Notes: generated by a model from the sequence alone, not told the origin. Positions 1 through 10,063 are shown, counted from the first letter of the stretch. The stretch is 58,614 nt of DNA from an uncultured Synergistaceae bacterium (GCA_937868015.1 CALMLW010000351.1:1-58614), one strand, 5' to 3'. Translations and numbers: made by a program.

Positions 1-655
1 CCACGAAATCCCGGCGTTGCTCTCCGGCGTCAAATCCCTCCGCCGCTCCAAAGAGCCGCACCGTTCCCGTGGTTTCCAGTTGGAGAAACGCTTGGTACAC
101 CATGGACGCCATGGGCCCCTTGTGCATTTCTTGAGGGCCAAACACGTTGAAATAGCGCAAACCCACCACCGCACTCCCCGCCGTGGGGAGCAAGCGCCGG
201 ACGTATAGGTCGAAAAGGTGCTTAGAATAGGCGTAGACGTTCAAGGGAAACTCGTTTTCCGGGTCTTCGGAAAAACCCCGCTTTCCCAGGCCGTAGACCG
301 ACGCCGAAGACGCATAGATAAAGGGGATGCGCCGGTCCAGGGCGAAGTGGAGAAGGGTTTTGCTGTACTCGAAATTATTTCGCATCATGTATTGACCATC
401 GGATTCCAACGTGTCGGCGCAGGCCCCCTGGTGAAAAATGGCCCGCACCGCCACGCGATCCCAGGATCCCCCCCGGAGCTCCCGGAGGAAGTCCTCCCGA
501 TCGCGGTAATCCGCCACCGCCAGCCCCCGCAGGTTCCGGAACTTGTCCCCCCGGGCCAGGTGGTCCACCACCACCACATCTCGGTGTCCCCGGTCGTTCA
601 GCGCCGCCACCAGATTACTGCCGATGAACCCCGCCCCTCCCGTCACCAGGATCAT
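1..655 (-). CDS. hldD: ADP-L-glycero-D-manno-heptose 6-epimerase, partial (C-terminus beyond left edge)
   Basis: Epimerises ADP-D-glycero-D-manno-heptose to the L-glycero form, the donor for the inner-core heptose of LPS. The frame opens with MILVTGGAGFIGSN, the NAD(P)-binding GxxGxxG Rossmann motif of extended short-chain dehydrogenases. It continues with FHQGACADT, a signature of HldD rather than GalE, then the catalytic YAYSK and RYFNVFGP. About 218 residues are present out of roughly 310-330 expected; no stop is reached before position 1. The ATG overlaps the gmhA stop as ATGA, so the two are translationally coupled. Both act in ADP-heptose synthesis, at an early and a late step. HldE/HldA and GmhB functions are not in this window. 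Confidence 0.93.
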   Translation of the reverse strand, partial: MILVTGGAGFIGSNLVAALNDRGHRDVVVVDHLARGDKFRNLRGLAVADYRDREDFLRELRGGSWDRVAVRAIFHQGACADTLESDGQYMMRNNFEYSKTLLHFALDRRIPFIYASSASVYGLGKRGFSEDPENEFPLNVYAYSKHLFDLYVRRLLPTAGSAVVGLRYFNVFGPQEMHKGPMASMVYQAFLQLETTGTVRLFGAAEGFDAGEQRRDFV

Positions 656-1311
656 CGGGATCCCTCGCCCTCCGCCGGAGACTTTCCCCGACAAGCTCCG
701 GAGATCGTCCAGGGATTCCGGAGAAAGCGATCTTCCACGGCGACGCAGAGGGCGTGCTCTAGCATGAGGTGCATTTCCTGCACCAGCATGGTCTCGGTGG
801 CGGGCACCGCCAGCACCACATGGGCCTGCTCCGCCAGGGGCCCCCCCGCGCCGCAAAGGGCCACCACTCGCCCCCCCTTGCTCCGGGCCGCTTCCGCCCC
901 CCGGAGCACGTTGGGAGATTTGCCGCTGGTGCTGATGGCCAAAAGCACGTCTCCGGGGTCGCAAAGGGCCTCCACCTGACGGGCAAAAATATCCTCAAAA
1001 CAATAATCGTTGGGAAACGCCGTGAGAAAGGACGTGTCCGTGGTGAGGGCCACCGCTGGAAAGGGAATCCGTTGACATGACGAGCGCAAACGGCACATGA
1101 ACTCCGTGGCAAGGTGCTGACAATCCGCCGCGCTGCCCCCATTGCCACAGATCAGGAGTTTGCCTCCTCTGCGGAAGGTTTCTTCCAGCAAAGCCGCAGC
1201 GGCGGCGAGCGCCGAAGCGCAGTGTTCTTCGGTGCGCTCCACCAACTCCCGGTGTCGGGCCGCGTGCGAACGGAACACTTCGTCCGGCGATTCCCGCTTT
1301 TCGCTTGACAT
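652..1311 (-). CDS. gmhA: Sedoheptulose 7-phosphate isomerase
   Basis: Converts sedoheptulose 7-phosphate to D-glycero-D-manno-heptose 7-phosphate, the first step of ADP-heptose synthesis for LPS core. The protein of about 219 residues is a single SIS domain with CGNGGSAADCQHLATEF and the phosphate-binding STSGKSPN, both typical of GmhA. I chose the ATG at 1311 because AGGGAG lies 8 nt upstream. A GTG at 1320 would add only three residues. The gene overlaps hldD by ATGA. The C-terminal ~25 residues after the conserved helix (ending GEGSR) look like a non-conserved tail. Confidence 0.93.
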   Translation of the reverse strand: MSSEKRESPDEVFRSHAARHRELVERTEEHCASALAAAAALLEETFRRGGKLLICGNGGSAADCQHLATEFMCRLRSSCQRIPFPAVALTTDTSFLTAFPNDYCFEDIFARQVEALCDPGDVLLAISTSGKSPNVLRGAEAARSKGGRVVALCGAGGPLAEQAHVVLAVPATETMLVQEMHLMLEHALCVAVEDRFLRNPWTISGACRGKSPAEGEGSR

Positions 1312-1609
1312 CAAATTCACTCCCTTGGGCCCTCCATGGCGCCACCCGTTTTTTTCTAAAATGCCGCAAAGGGGCGGTAGGGACCTTCCGAAAACCCGTA
1401 GCGCCTCCAGAAGGCGCTTCCTGTCCCCCGGAGGAAAATCCGCCGGAGGTGGTCTTCCCGCCCCGATCAGAACGGCTCTTCTTCGGGCATTCTACGCTGT
1501 CGGCGGAAGGGGCGCAACGAGGAACCGCTCTTTCCCCAGCTCCCCTCCGCCCCCCTCTCCCCCGACCTCCCGCCACAGGGCACATCCGCACCAAAGAACG
1601 GGCCGTGCC
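1312..1609. other. Intergenic region between the giant gene and gmhA
   Basis: About 300 bases without a convincing gene. It holds the gmhA ribosome binding site (around 1320-1325), a perfect 7-bp hairpin at 1400-1418 and an imperfect CCGG/GGA hairpin near 1431-1449. I saw no clear sigma-70 promoter for gmhA, only an A/T-rich tract near 1350-1362. Confidence 0.5.
1400..1418 (-). terminator. Short GC hairpin, possible terminator of the giant gene
   Basis: AGCGCCT and AGGCGCT form a perfect 7-bp stem with a 5-nt loop, about 190 nt past the stop of the giant gene. On the minus strand it is followed by ACGGGTTTTCGG, a weak T-tract, so intrinsic termination is only a possibility. Confidence 0.35.
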
Positions 1610-4600
1610 CTATTCCCAATACCGCACCACCGCGAGGGGAGGCACCAATGCCCCATCCCGGAGGGTCAGAAGATACCCCCCCAGCTCTTTCCGGGGACTC
1701 TCCGAAGTTCTGTCCGGGCTTTCGATTTCTCCTTCCGTTATCCCGCCCCAAACCCCCTTCTCGGAGAAGGAAACCACCGCCAGACTTCCGTCGGCGGGGA
1801 GCTCCACATCCCCCGAGGCCACTTCGCTCCCCTCCTGCCCTTCCCGGTCAAGTTCCGTCACGGACCAGGAACAACGATGCACCCCCCGACTCCGGGCGCT
1901 CCAGAGAAGGCGGATCTCGTCGCCGGCGCGCTCCAGACGTCGATCAAGAATTTTGATCTCTTTGCCCCGCACGTCCAGGCGTAGGGCCACCCCATCGCCG
2001 GAGATCACGTAGCTCCCCGTGGCCATGTCCGCCGCCAGAGGCACCACCACTTCTCCCGTGCCCTCGGAGGAGAGGGAAACCTCCTTCATCCCCTGCCACA
2101 GCGCGCTTTCCAGAGAGATCGCTTTCCCCGGGGTGCCCCGGAGAGCGATGTGGGCATCTTCCCCCGCCGCGTATTGGGGGCGATCGGGAATCATGTTCAT
2201 CTCCCCATCGGAGAGCACGTAGAGAGCGTTGAGGGCCCGGGCGGTGCCGGAGAGGTCGTAGACGCCGTAGAGAAGCTTGTTCCCCCGGAAGGCCACCGGG
2301 ATGTCCTCCACCGTCACGGTGCCTTCGCCCTTTTCCAGGACCACTTCCCGCCGCCACACGTCATCATTGAAGTTTACCCGGAACACAAGGGTTTCCCGAA
2401 GATCTTCGGAGCGTGCGGCACCGCCCGCCACCACGATATGCGCTGTAAGAGCCAGTTTATCTCCTTCCCGGTAGGCCCCCTTGTCCGTGCGGACGGAGAC
2501 CTCACACCCCGGCGCCTCCACGGTGGCCATGCCCGTGAGGGCATTTCCCTTTTCCAGAGAAACCGTATAGGGAAACGTGGCCCCCGGAGCGTCGACGGGG
2601 GGCATCACCTGAAAGTCCAGCTCCCTCATCTCTCCGGGGCCGAGGACCAGATCCCGGGTTTCCCGGTACACCGACGGCAGTTCCAGGGTACAAGCGGTGC
2701 GCCCGGCGATCTCCCCGGTGTTGCGTAGCGTCACCACCAGCGGCGTGGTTTCGCTGCGGCGAAGCGTTACCCCTCCAGGAAGAGAAACGAGCTGCGGAGC
2801 GAAGGGGGCCGGGCGTCGCGTATCGGAAAGCGACGCCAAGGCGGGGGCAAGAGACGTCACCGCCGAAGGACGCACCACGGCGCGCCCACTCCAAGAGAGA
2901 TGTCCCGGAGCCTCCACCGCCACCGTGTAGATCCCCGTTCCCATCTCCCGAAAGACCGCCCTTCCCGTCTCGTCGGCGGACAACCATCCTCGCTGATCTC
3001 CCTTGCCAAGAAAAATTTTTGCGCTAGGAAGGGGACGTTTTTCTCCATCGCGCGCCACCACCAGGAGCCCTCCCCTTCCGGGGGACACCACCTCATCCAG
3101 GGGAAGGGTCACGGAGATTCCCTGCCTTCCCGTGCAGAGAAAAGACGGCATGGCTCCACCAAGGTACCCGGGAGCCGAGGCAGAAAAGCGCAGGGGAACG
3201 AAGTGCCCCGTCCCCTCCCAGAACGCCCTTCCCGAGACATCGGTCCGAAAAATGCGCCCGTCGCCCGCAGAGACCGAAGCCCCCGAAATCGGGGCCCCCG
3301 TGGCCGAGTTTTCCACCCGCACCTCGATGCGACCGGGGGGATTGGCCGGAAAGAGCGCCACGGGATAGGTCACCCTTTTCCCCGGCACCGCACAGGGAAG
3401 ATACCACCCGCTCTCCAGATAGGCCGGGGCCTTCACCAGGGTACTCCGGTTGTTCCCGTCCTGCGACACCGTCAGGGCATCTCCTTCCGCATCCCCCCAT
3501 CCCCGGTCCACCAAATGGGCGGTAACGGTCGCCAGGGGCTCCCCCGTGAGGACGTCCCGCACCCGGACGCCGTACTCTCCCACGACGGGCCAGAGGGGCA
3601 CGGTACGCTCCACGCTTCGCCCCGGAAAGGTCCGGGGAAGAAACCACCCCGTTTCAAAGTATCCATCGGCCTTCACAAGGGTGTTCCGGTTCTGGCCGTC
3701 CTGCCGGACCCGGAGTTTCCCCTGGTCCCCCTCGCGCCACCCCGTGTCCACCAAATGGGCGGTGAAGTGCGGCAGGGGGTCTCCCGTGATGGCGTCCACG
3801 GCGGAGAGGACCATTTCTCCCTGGACGGGCCAGAGAGGCACGGTGCGCTCCACGCTCCGCCCCGGAAAAGCCCGGGGAAGAAACCATCCCGTTTCAAAAT
3901 ATCCATCGGCCTTCACCAGGGTGTTCCGGTTCCGGCCGTCCTGCCGCACCGCCACCGGGCATCTTTCCACGTCCCGCCACCCCGTGTCCACCAAATGGGC
4001 GGTAAAACGCGGCAGGGGGTCTCCCGTGAGGGCGTCCACGGCGGAGAAGACCATCTCCCCCTGGACAGGCCAAAGGACCACAGTGCGCTCCACGCTCCGC
4101 CCAGGAAAGGCCCGGGGAAGAAACCATCCCGTTTCAAAGTATCCATCGGCCTTCACAAGGGTGTCCCGGTTCCGGCCGTCCTGCCGGGCCGTGATCCTCC
4201 CCTGCTCCCCCTCGCGCCACCCCGTATCCACGAGATGGGCGGTGAAACGCGGCAGGGGATCTCCCGTGAGGGCGTCCCGAACGTGCAACACCAACTCCCC
4301 CACGACGGGTCGCAGAGCCACGGTGCGCTCCACGCTCCGCCCAGGAAAGGCCCGGGGAAGAAACCATCCCGTTCCAAAGTATCCGTCGGCCTTCACAAGA
4401 GTGTCCCGGTTCCGGCCGTCCTGCCGGGCCGTGATCCTCCCCTGCTCCCCCTCGCGCCACCCCGTATCCACGAGATGGGCGGTGAAACGCGGCAGGGGAT
4501 CTCCCGTGAGGGCGTCCCGAACGTGAAAAACGAGCTCTCCTGTTATGGGCATGAGGGCCACGGTGCGCCCCAGACGGATTCCGGCCACAACGCTTTCCTC

Positions 4601-7600
4601 AAACCACCCCGTGGGCAGATATCCCGGAGCCTGCACCAGGAAGGAGTGCTTCCCCGCAGGCAGGGAGACCAGGGCGGCGCCCACCCCCATCTCCATCCAA
4701 CCCCGGGCCCCCATGTGGGCCGAAAAAGCGGTCAGGGGCGCCCCGGTGACGGCGTCCACAACCTTCATGTGGACCTCTCCTTCCCCCGAGGGATTCTCTT
4801 CCGGACGAAGGAGCACAAAATCGGGGACCTCTTCGCTACGCAGCCCCCAGTACATCTGCGCGTGTCCCTCTTTGAACCCGGGGGCGGAAAAACTCCAGGC
4901 CCCCACCCCCCGAGGGAGGTCCATAATGAAGGTGCCGTCGGATGCCGTGGAAGTGCTCCGGGGGGTTTCTCCCCAGAGGGCCGTCACCGAGACCCCCGCC
5001 AGGGGGGTGCCGCCGAGATCCCGCACCCGGCCCCGGAAAGGACGGCTCCGGGGGGTGAGGTAGACCGTTTCGATATCCTCCCGCCCCACGGGCCCCGGAG
5101 CCCAGAAGAACTCCGTCTCCAAGGTCTCATATCCCTCCCGGGCAAAGCGGAAAAGACGCCGTCCTCCGGGAAGGTCCACCGCCAAGGTTCCTTCCGGTCC
5201 CGATCGTCCCAGAAGGTCGACCCTCTCTCCCTCTAGGGCCCAGGTTTCCACGCCGTCCAGAAGAGCTTCGGTCTGGAGATCCCGGAAGAGCACAGTCCGG
5301 GACGCCCGGGTCGGAGTGAGCCAGAGGGGCTCTTCCGAGGCCCCCCGGTGGCTGAAGAAGAGCTCCGTGTCCAGGGGTTCGTACCCTTCCTTTTCCAGAT
5401 GGAAGGCCTCTCGGCCATCAAGAAGCGCCAGGGACACGCGCCCCGCCGCATCGGTGCGCCCCATCGCTTCCCTTCCCCCAGGATGCCGGGCGGTCACCGT
5501 CACCCCCTCCAGAGGCATGGCGGCGTATTCGTCCTGCACCGTCAACGTCAGCGTTCCCTGGGGAAGGGCGGGATCGGGGGCGAGGTAGTAGCGCTCCGCC
5601 CCGCGCCGTTCCCGTACCGCCGGAGTGGCGGCGGAAAGCCATGTTTCGGTCTCCAGCGTGGTAAATCCTTCCCGCTCCAACCGCACCGTCCAACGTCCGT
5701 CTTTCAGAGAGACGCCACACTGCCCCTGACGGTCCGTGATCCCCTCCTGGGGCTCGGCGCCGTCGGGGCGGGCCAGGCGCATCCTCACCCCCTCCAGAGG
5801 GAGTCCATCCCGGATATCCAGGACTTCCAGGGTCCAGGGCGTGGCCTCGGGGCGCATCCAGTACTCCCCGGAGCCTCCCCCCTGGGGCCCGGCGAAGAGC
5901 TCCGTCACGACGGGCCCATATCCCTGACGCCCCAGGGTGAGCGTGAAACGCCCCTCTTCAGAGACCAGGGAGACCTTCCCGTCCCCCAAGGTGTTCCCCC
6001 GGGGTCCCGGAGCTCCGCCGGGGCGATCCAGACGCACCTCCACCCCTTCCAAGGGATCCCCCGTGAGAAGATCTCGCACAGCGATCTCCAGAGGGAAGGC
6101 CTTGGGTTTCAGAAAAAACGGATATGCTCCGGAACGTTCGCTGATAAAAACCTCCGTATTCAGCGGGGCGTACCCCTCCTTCTCCAGGTGGAAACCCCAT
6201 CGGCCACCGCCGGGGGTGCGCACCTCTCCGCCCCGGGCGGCGGCGGAAACATCCCTGCGGCTTTTCTCGTCCCCCGGACGGAAGATCTCCATGCGCCAGT
6301 CCTCCAGGACAGCTTCCGTCATCAGGTCCCGGACCTCCGGAGAAAATTTCCCCACCGCGCCGTAGACGTCAAGGACCTGGCGCCATCCCTCAAGGACCCG
6401 CAGAGGAAAACGGTCCGATATCAACGCCCCGCCCCACCAGATGGTGACGCCGTACTCCCCTGGAGGCAGGGTGGTCGAAAAGCGCCCTCCTCCGTCCGTC
6501 AACACGTCGTAGACCTCGCCCCCTCCCTCGAAGCGCCCGGTTACCCCGCCCAGGGGTTCTCCGGTGACCCGGTCCCGACAGGTGCCCTCCACGGTGCCCA
6601 TGCCCGCCGCCGCCCCCTCGGGAAGAAGCAGTATGTCCAGGGGCGGATTGGCTTCCGGATAGACCAGATGCTCCCGGGCGACCCGGACGTACCCTTCCCT
6701 GCGGACCTCCAGTTTATAGGCCGCGCCGGGAAGGTGGAGAGAGAACTTTCCCTCGCCATCCGTCACGGCCTCGAAGAGGCGGGAACCAAAATAAAACGTC
6801 AGCGAAGCCCCCGAAAGAGCTGCTTTGGAGAACCGATCCCTCACCTGCCCGGAAAGGGGCACCGGGGGCCCCACCAATTCCAGCGGCGCTTCGCCAATCC
6901 CCACCATGGAGCCCCCGATGGTCACCATGGCTTGGAGCACCCCTGGACCGGAAAAGATCTCCTCCGGCACGTCAAGGCTCACGACTCCCTCGTATCCTTC
7001 CGAAGTAAAGGAAACGTCCTGCTCTTTGAGGGCGTGGCTCGTCCCCGCCGCATCGGTGACGGCGTAGGCGAGGCGCCCGGAGGAGCTCTGGTCAAAGGGA
7101 TTTCCCGCCCGAAGCGCCACGTGCAGGAGAGCTCCGGCCTCGACGCTTTCCTTGTCCGGAGAGAGCCGGACGACGGAGGAGGCCGTCCTGGTGTAAAATC
7201 CCTTAGAGACGGTGCCCAGGTTCTCCCCCGTGACACCGTCGAAGAACGTCGCCCAGAGCCGGTCGATGCCGTCGGCGTTCACCAGCGGGCAGGAAAACTC
7301 GTAACTTCCCTGCCCTCCGGGGGGGACGTCAAGGGAAATGCTCCCCTGGTAGGGGGTGGGGTCCTTGGCGTAAGAAAGATTGTGTGGGAGGCGGTAGTCC
7401 ACCCGGAGCCGCCGGAGGGCGTTCCCCCGGTTCCATGCCACCAGCGAGAACTTCCCCACCCCTCCCCGGACGTAGTTCTCCAGGTCACTCTGCGCCGAAA
7501 AATTCAGATCTCGACGCTCTCCACTGGCCAGGGCCGGAAGCACTCCCACGGCGGCCACCCACCCCAAGGGCAGGGAAGCAAGATCCGCCCCCCCACGCCC

Positions 7601-10063
7601 CCGAAGCTCCAGAAACCCCCGATAGAACCCCGGGGCTTTCAAGATCGGGGTCTTCAGGGAAAGCTCCCGGGTCTCGCCGGGGGAAAGGTCGCAGGAAAAG
7701 AGCTCTCCCTCAAGAAGGTTTCCGTCGGGATCCAGGAGCACCAGACGCCCCTCCTCCGCCCTCCAGAGGTCCTTCTCTCCTTCGGAAGCCCCGACTTGCT
7801 CTCGAAGATCCGACGACCCGGCGGGAAGGAACAAAAGGGTCGGCAAGAGGGCCAGGGCCGTGTCGCGGGAGGAAGGGGCCTCGTAACGGATCTCCCGCTT
7901 CAGAACCATGGGGCTTTCGGGAGCTCCCAAGGGGAGACTTTCCCCCTCTCCGGCCCCACTGGCGAGCCAGGCCACCAGATCCCGAAAGATCAGCCCTTCG
8001 TCTTCGGTCCCCTGATGGTTCGCCGCAGCCCAGTCCAGATAGAGGTTCGTGGCGACGACCCCACCGCGTCCCACGGCGTAGGAAATCATACAGGGCTGGT
8101 CGTTCTTGGTTCGGGCTAGGAGCACCTCCGCCGCCGGAGGGTAATCCAGGAAGTACCCGTCCACGTTCAGGTGGGGTTTCTCCCGGGTCAGGGAAGCGAA
8201 GGCGGGGACCGACGCGGTGAGGGCCACAGAACCGAACTGGCAGCTCTGGTCCTCAGCCCAGCCATAGGCCGAAGGCGCACCGGGAAGGGCGCCGTAGTGC
8301 CGTCCAAGTTGCTGGGAGAGCGTCAGGATGCGCCCCCCTCCCGCCACATAGGTTTCGAGCTTTTTCCGCAGGGCTCCCGAGGAACTCCACTCCGCCAGCG
8401 CCCCGCTGGGGATCACCAGCACGACATAACGGGCCAACACCTCCGGAGTCACTCGGGGCGACAAAAGCACCGAGGGCTCTCCCCGCCGGGCCAGCAGGGC
8501 CACTGCTCCCTCGGCATAGCCATCGTTCAGCACCGCCACGGAAGGAATGAACGCCAGCGCCTCCGCCAGGGGCTCCGCGCTTCGATCTCCGGGAAAAACC
8601 TCGACAGATTCTCCCCGTTCCGCCCAGAACCCTAATATGCCCGGATCCAGGGCGCGCTCCAGCTCTTCTTTCTCCCCTCCCTGAAAAAGTGGTCTCAGAG
8701 AGGGTTCTTTTTCCGCGCAGAGCGCCAGAAACTTCCGGGGCAAGGGTGCCAGGGGAAGAAGGGCCGCCCCGATGTTCTCATTGTCGTCCGGATTATCCCC
8801 CCCGGGCCCTCCTTGAATGCCGGGAATGAGGCGCATGCCCGATATGGAACGAGAACGAGCCACCAAGCGGCGCAGTTCACAGCGTCGGGCTATGCCGTAG
8901 GCGCCGCTCCCCAGCTTGGATCCCGCCACGAAGTGGGAAAGCTGCACGAGACCCCGGGCGTATTCCTCGTTGGAGCCCAGGTATTTCTGAAGCCTCTCGT
9001 AGCCCATCGCCCCCAGGGCGGACTTCCCTCCTCCGACGAGGTTTATCAGGCTCCCCAGCCAGAAATAGTAGTGGTTTCCTCCGTTTCCCACCCACTCCTC
9101 CGCCCCCGGAAGGGGCTGGAAGATCCCCCCGGCGGGATCAAAGAGCGTAAACCCGATCTGGCGGTCCACCAGATTGTTCGTGGGGTTTTCGCGCAAGTTG
9201 GCGATTTGGTAATCCAGGGCCCTGCGTTCACCGCTCAGGGCTTCAATTTTTCGGATAATCTCCATGGAGCTTTCGGGAAGCACCGTGGCGTAGGGCGTAT
9301 AGGGAATGCTCTGGCGCAGGATTTCCAGCTCTTTCTCCACGGCGGCCATCCGAGCCTCCGCCGCTTCCAGATCGCGACGGCGCTTTTCCTGGAGAAGGCG
9401 GATCTTTTCCTCCTTCTCCGGCGATAGGGCCGCCAGATCTGACATGCGCCGCATCCCCAAGATCTCTGCCAAGGTTTTTCCTTCTCCCGCAGAACGGACG
9501 CCGCAGACATCCTGAATAATATCCCAGGCCGGATCCTTCATATCCCGGATCTTCCGCCATCCTGGTTTGTCCGCGTCGCTTTCCGTCCAGTTCTCCGGCC
9601 GGGCGAGGATCCGCACCACGTTGTGGATGGACAGCAACACGTCTCCTAAGTTGACCTCCCCTCCCCCCGATCCACAGGACTCCAGTCCCATGCGGAACAT
9701 GTCCTCCAGGGAGATTTTGGCGCCGGGATTTTGAACCAGATGGGCCTTGATCCGGAGATAGAGGGGCACCTCAAACCCCGATCGGGGGGGGGTCATGTGC
9801 AACGTCCCCTCTTCGTCTTTCAGATTTGCCAATCCCCCGTACCCCATCTTATCCACGGTGGAAACGCATTTCCCCGTGCGGTCCATGTATTCCTGGAGCA
9901 CTCCTCGAACGCTTCGAGCCTGCTGTTCCGCCCGCTCCACGGAAAGGAGTCCCTGTCCCACCGTGTACCCCAGAGCTCCATGGGCTCCCCCCAAAATCAA
10001 AAACACTTCCAACAGGAACCACCCTCGCCACAAACGCCCCACGCCCTTGCCGTTTCTCGTCAT
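1610..10063 (-). CDS. Giant secreted modular protein with tandem carboxypeptidase-regulatory-like domains
   Basis: A 2817-residue protein of unknown function. The N-terminus (about residues 12-32) is a basic then hydrophobic signal or anchor segment. A charged coiled-coil follows at about 210-295. Residues 500-715 resemble a class I glutamine-amidotransferase-like flavodoxin fold, but I see no GxCxG nucleophile elbow, so it is probably non-catalytic. Next come Ig-like beta-sandwich stretches. From about residue 1090 to 2450 there are some 16 modules of about 80 residues with the CarboxypepD_reg pattern (DALTGDPLxGV ... REGYExLETE). Four are near-identical, encoded at 3601-4560. The C-terminus (about 2470-2817) has macroglobulin-like beta domains. 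It likely forms a long stalk or fibre in the periplasm or at the surface. It stands alone, with its own leader before rpsT. Start ATG 10063 is the only good one. Function is not known. Confidence 0.9.
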   Translation of the reverse strand: MTRNGKGVGRLWRGWFLLEVFLILGGAHGALGYTVGQGLLSVERAEQQARSVRGVLQEYMDRTGKCVSTVDKMGYGGLANLKDEEGTLHMTPPRSGFEVPLYLRIKAHLVQNPGAKISLEDMFRMGLESCGSGGGEVNLGDVLLSIHNVVRILARPENWTESDADKPGWRKIRDMKDPAWDIIQDVCGVRSAGEGKTLAEILGMRRMSDLAALSPEKEEKIRLLQEKRRRDLEAAEARMAAVEKELEILRQSIPYTPYATVLPESSMEIIRKIEALSGERRALDYQIANLRENPTNNLVDRQIGFTLFDPAGGIFQPLPGAEEWVGNGGNHYYFWLGSLINLVGGGKSALGAMGYERLQKYLGSNEEYARGLVQLSHFVAGSKLGSGAYGIARRCELRRLVARSRSISGMRLIPGIQGGPGGDNPDDNENIGAALLPLAPLPRKFLALCAEKEPSLRPLFQGGEKEELERALDPGILGFWAERGESVEVFPGDRSAEPLAEALAFIPSVAVLNDGYAEGAVALLARRGEPSVLLSPRVTPEVLARYVVLVIPSGALAEWSSSGALRKKLETYVAGGGRILTLSQQLGRHYGALPGAPSAYGWAEDQSCQFGSVALTASVPAFASLTREKPHLNVDGYFLDYPPAAEVLLARTKNDQPCMISYAVGRGGVVATNLYLDWAAANHQGTEDEGLIFRDLVAWLASGAGEGESLPLGAPESPMVLKREIRYEAPSSRDTALALLPTLLFLPAGSSDLREQVGASEGEKDLWRAEEGRLVLLDPDGNLLEGELFSCDLSPGETRELSLKTPILKAPGFYRGFLELRGRGGADLASLPLGWVAAVGVLPALASGERRDLNFSAQSDLENYVRGGVGKFSLVAWNRGNALRRLRVDYRLPHNLSYAKDPTPYQGSISLDVPPGGQGSYEFSCPLVNADGIDRLWATFFDGVTGENLGTVSKGFYTRTASSVVRLSPDKESVEAGALLHVALRAGNPFDQSSSGRLAYAVTDAAGTSHALKEQDVSFTSEGYEGVVSLDVPEEIFSGPGVLQAMVTIGGSMVGIGEAPLELVGPPVPLSGQVRDRFSKAALSGASLTFYFGSRLFEAVTDGEGKFSLHLPGAAYKLEVRREGYVRVAREHLVYPEANPPLDILLLPEGAAAGMGTVEGTCRDRVTGEPLGGVTGRFEGGGEVYDVLTDGGGRFSTTLPPGEYGVTIWWGGALISDRFPLRVLEGWRQVLDVYGAVGKFSPEVRDLMTEAVLEDWRMEIFRPGDEKSRRDVSAAARGGEVRTPGGGRWGFHLEKEGYAPLNTEVFISERSGAYPFFLKPKAFPLEIAVRDLLTGDPLEGVEVRLDRPGGAPGPRGNTLGDGKVSLVSEEGRFTLTLGRQGYGPVVTELFAGPQGGGSGEYWMRPEATPWTLEVLDIRDGLPLEGVRMRLARPDGAEPQEGITDRQGQCGVSLKDGRWTVRLEREGFTTLETETWLSAATPAVRERRGAERYYLAPDPALPQGTLTLTVQDEYAAMPLEGVTVTARHPGGREAMGRTDAAGRVSLALLDGREAFHLEKEGYEPLDTELFFSHRGASEEPLWLTPTRASRTVLFRDLQTEALLDGVETWALEGERVDLLGRSGPEGTLAVDLPGGRRLFRFAREGYETLETEFFWAPGPVGREDIETVYLTPRSRPFRGRVRDLGGTPLAGVSVTALWGETPRSTSTASDGTFIMDLPRGVGAWSFSAPGFKEGHAQMYWGLRSEEVPDFVLLRPEENPSGEGEVHMKVVDAVTGAPLTAFSAHMGARGWMEMGVGAALVSLPAGKHSFLVQAPGYLPTGWFEESVVAGIRLGRTVALMPITGELVFHVRDALTGDPLPRFTAHLVDTGWREGEQGRITARQDGRNRDTLVKADGYFGTGWFLPRAFPGRSVERTVALRPVVGELVLHVRDALTGDPLPRFTAHLVDTGWREGEQGRITARQDGRNRDTLVKADGYFETGWFLPRAFPGRSVERTVVLWPVQGEMVFSAVDALTGDPLPRFTAHLVDTGWRDVERCPVAVRQDGRNRNTLVKADGYFETGWFLPRAFPGRSVERTVPLWPVQGEMVLSAVDAITGDPLPHFTAHLVDTGWREGDQGKLRVRQDGQNRNTLVKADGYFETGWFLPRTFPGRSVERTVPLWPVVGEYGVRVRDVLTGEPLATVTAHLVDRGWGDAEGDALTVSQDGNNRSTLVKAPAYLESGWYLPCAVPGKRVTYPVALFPANPPGRIEVRVENSATGAPISGASVSAGDGRIFRTDVSGRAFWEGTGHFVPLRFSASAPGYLGGAMPSFLCTGRQGISVTLPLDEVVSPGRGGLLVVARDGEKRPLPSAKIFLGKGDQRGWLSADETGRAVFREMGTGIYTVAVEAPGHLSWSGRAVVRPSAVTSLAPALASLSDTRRPAPFAPQLVSLPGGVTLRRSETTPLVVTLRNTGEIAGRTACTLELPSVYRETRDLVLGPGEMRELDFQVMPPVDAPGATFPYTVSLEKGNALTGMATVEAPGCEVSVRTDKGAYREGDKLALTAHIVVAGGAARSEDLRETLVFRVNFNDDVWRREVVLEKGEGTVTVEDIPVAFRGNKLLYGVYDLSGTARALNALYVLSDGEMNMIPDRPQYAAGEDAHIALRGTPGKAISLESALWQGMKEVSLSSEGTGEVVVPLAADMATGSYVISGDGVALRLDVRGKEIKILDRRLERAGDEIRLLWSARSRGVHRCSWSVTELDREGQEGSEVASGDVELPADGSLAVVSFSEKGVWGGITEGEIESPDRTSESPRKELGGYLLTLRDGALVPPLAVVRYWE
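3601..4560 (-). repeat. Four tandem 240-bp near-identical repeats inside the giant gene
   Basis: Blocks starting near 3601, 3841, 4081 and 4321 repeat with an exact 240-bp (80-codon) period. Each carries the same string around CGGAAA(G/A)GCCCGGGGAAG and ends with the GGCAGGGG(G/A)TCTCCCGTGA segment. Diverged copies flank them at about 3361-3600 and 4561-4800. In protein each unit reads TGDPLPRFTAHLVDTGWR ... TLVKADGYFETGWFLPR. The period is a multiple of three, so copy-number change keeps the frame. Confidence 0.95.

Noticed and set aside
3601-4560. Regular repeats that could suggest a CRISPR array
   Set aside because: The 240-bp period, lack of short palindromic repeats with unique spacers, and open coding frame show they are protein-domain repeats.
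2900-8119. Two very long plus-strand open frames (778 and 923 codons) across the giant gene
   Set aside because: They are antisense to a continuous minus-strand gene with clear domains and mirror its repeats. GC-rich third codon positions remove stop codons on the other strand. No ribosome binding site or recognisable domain is seen.
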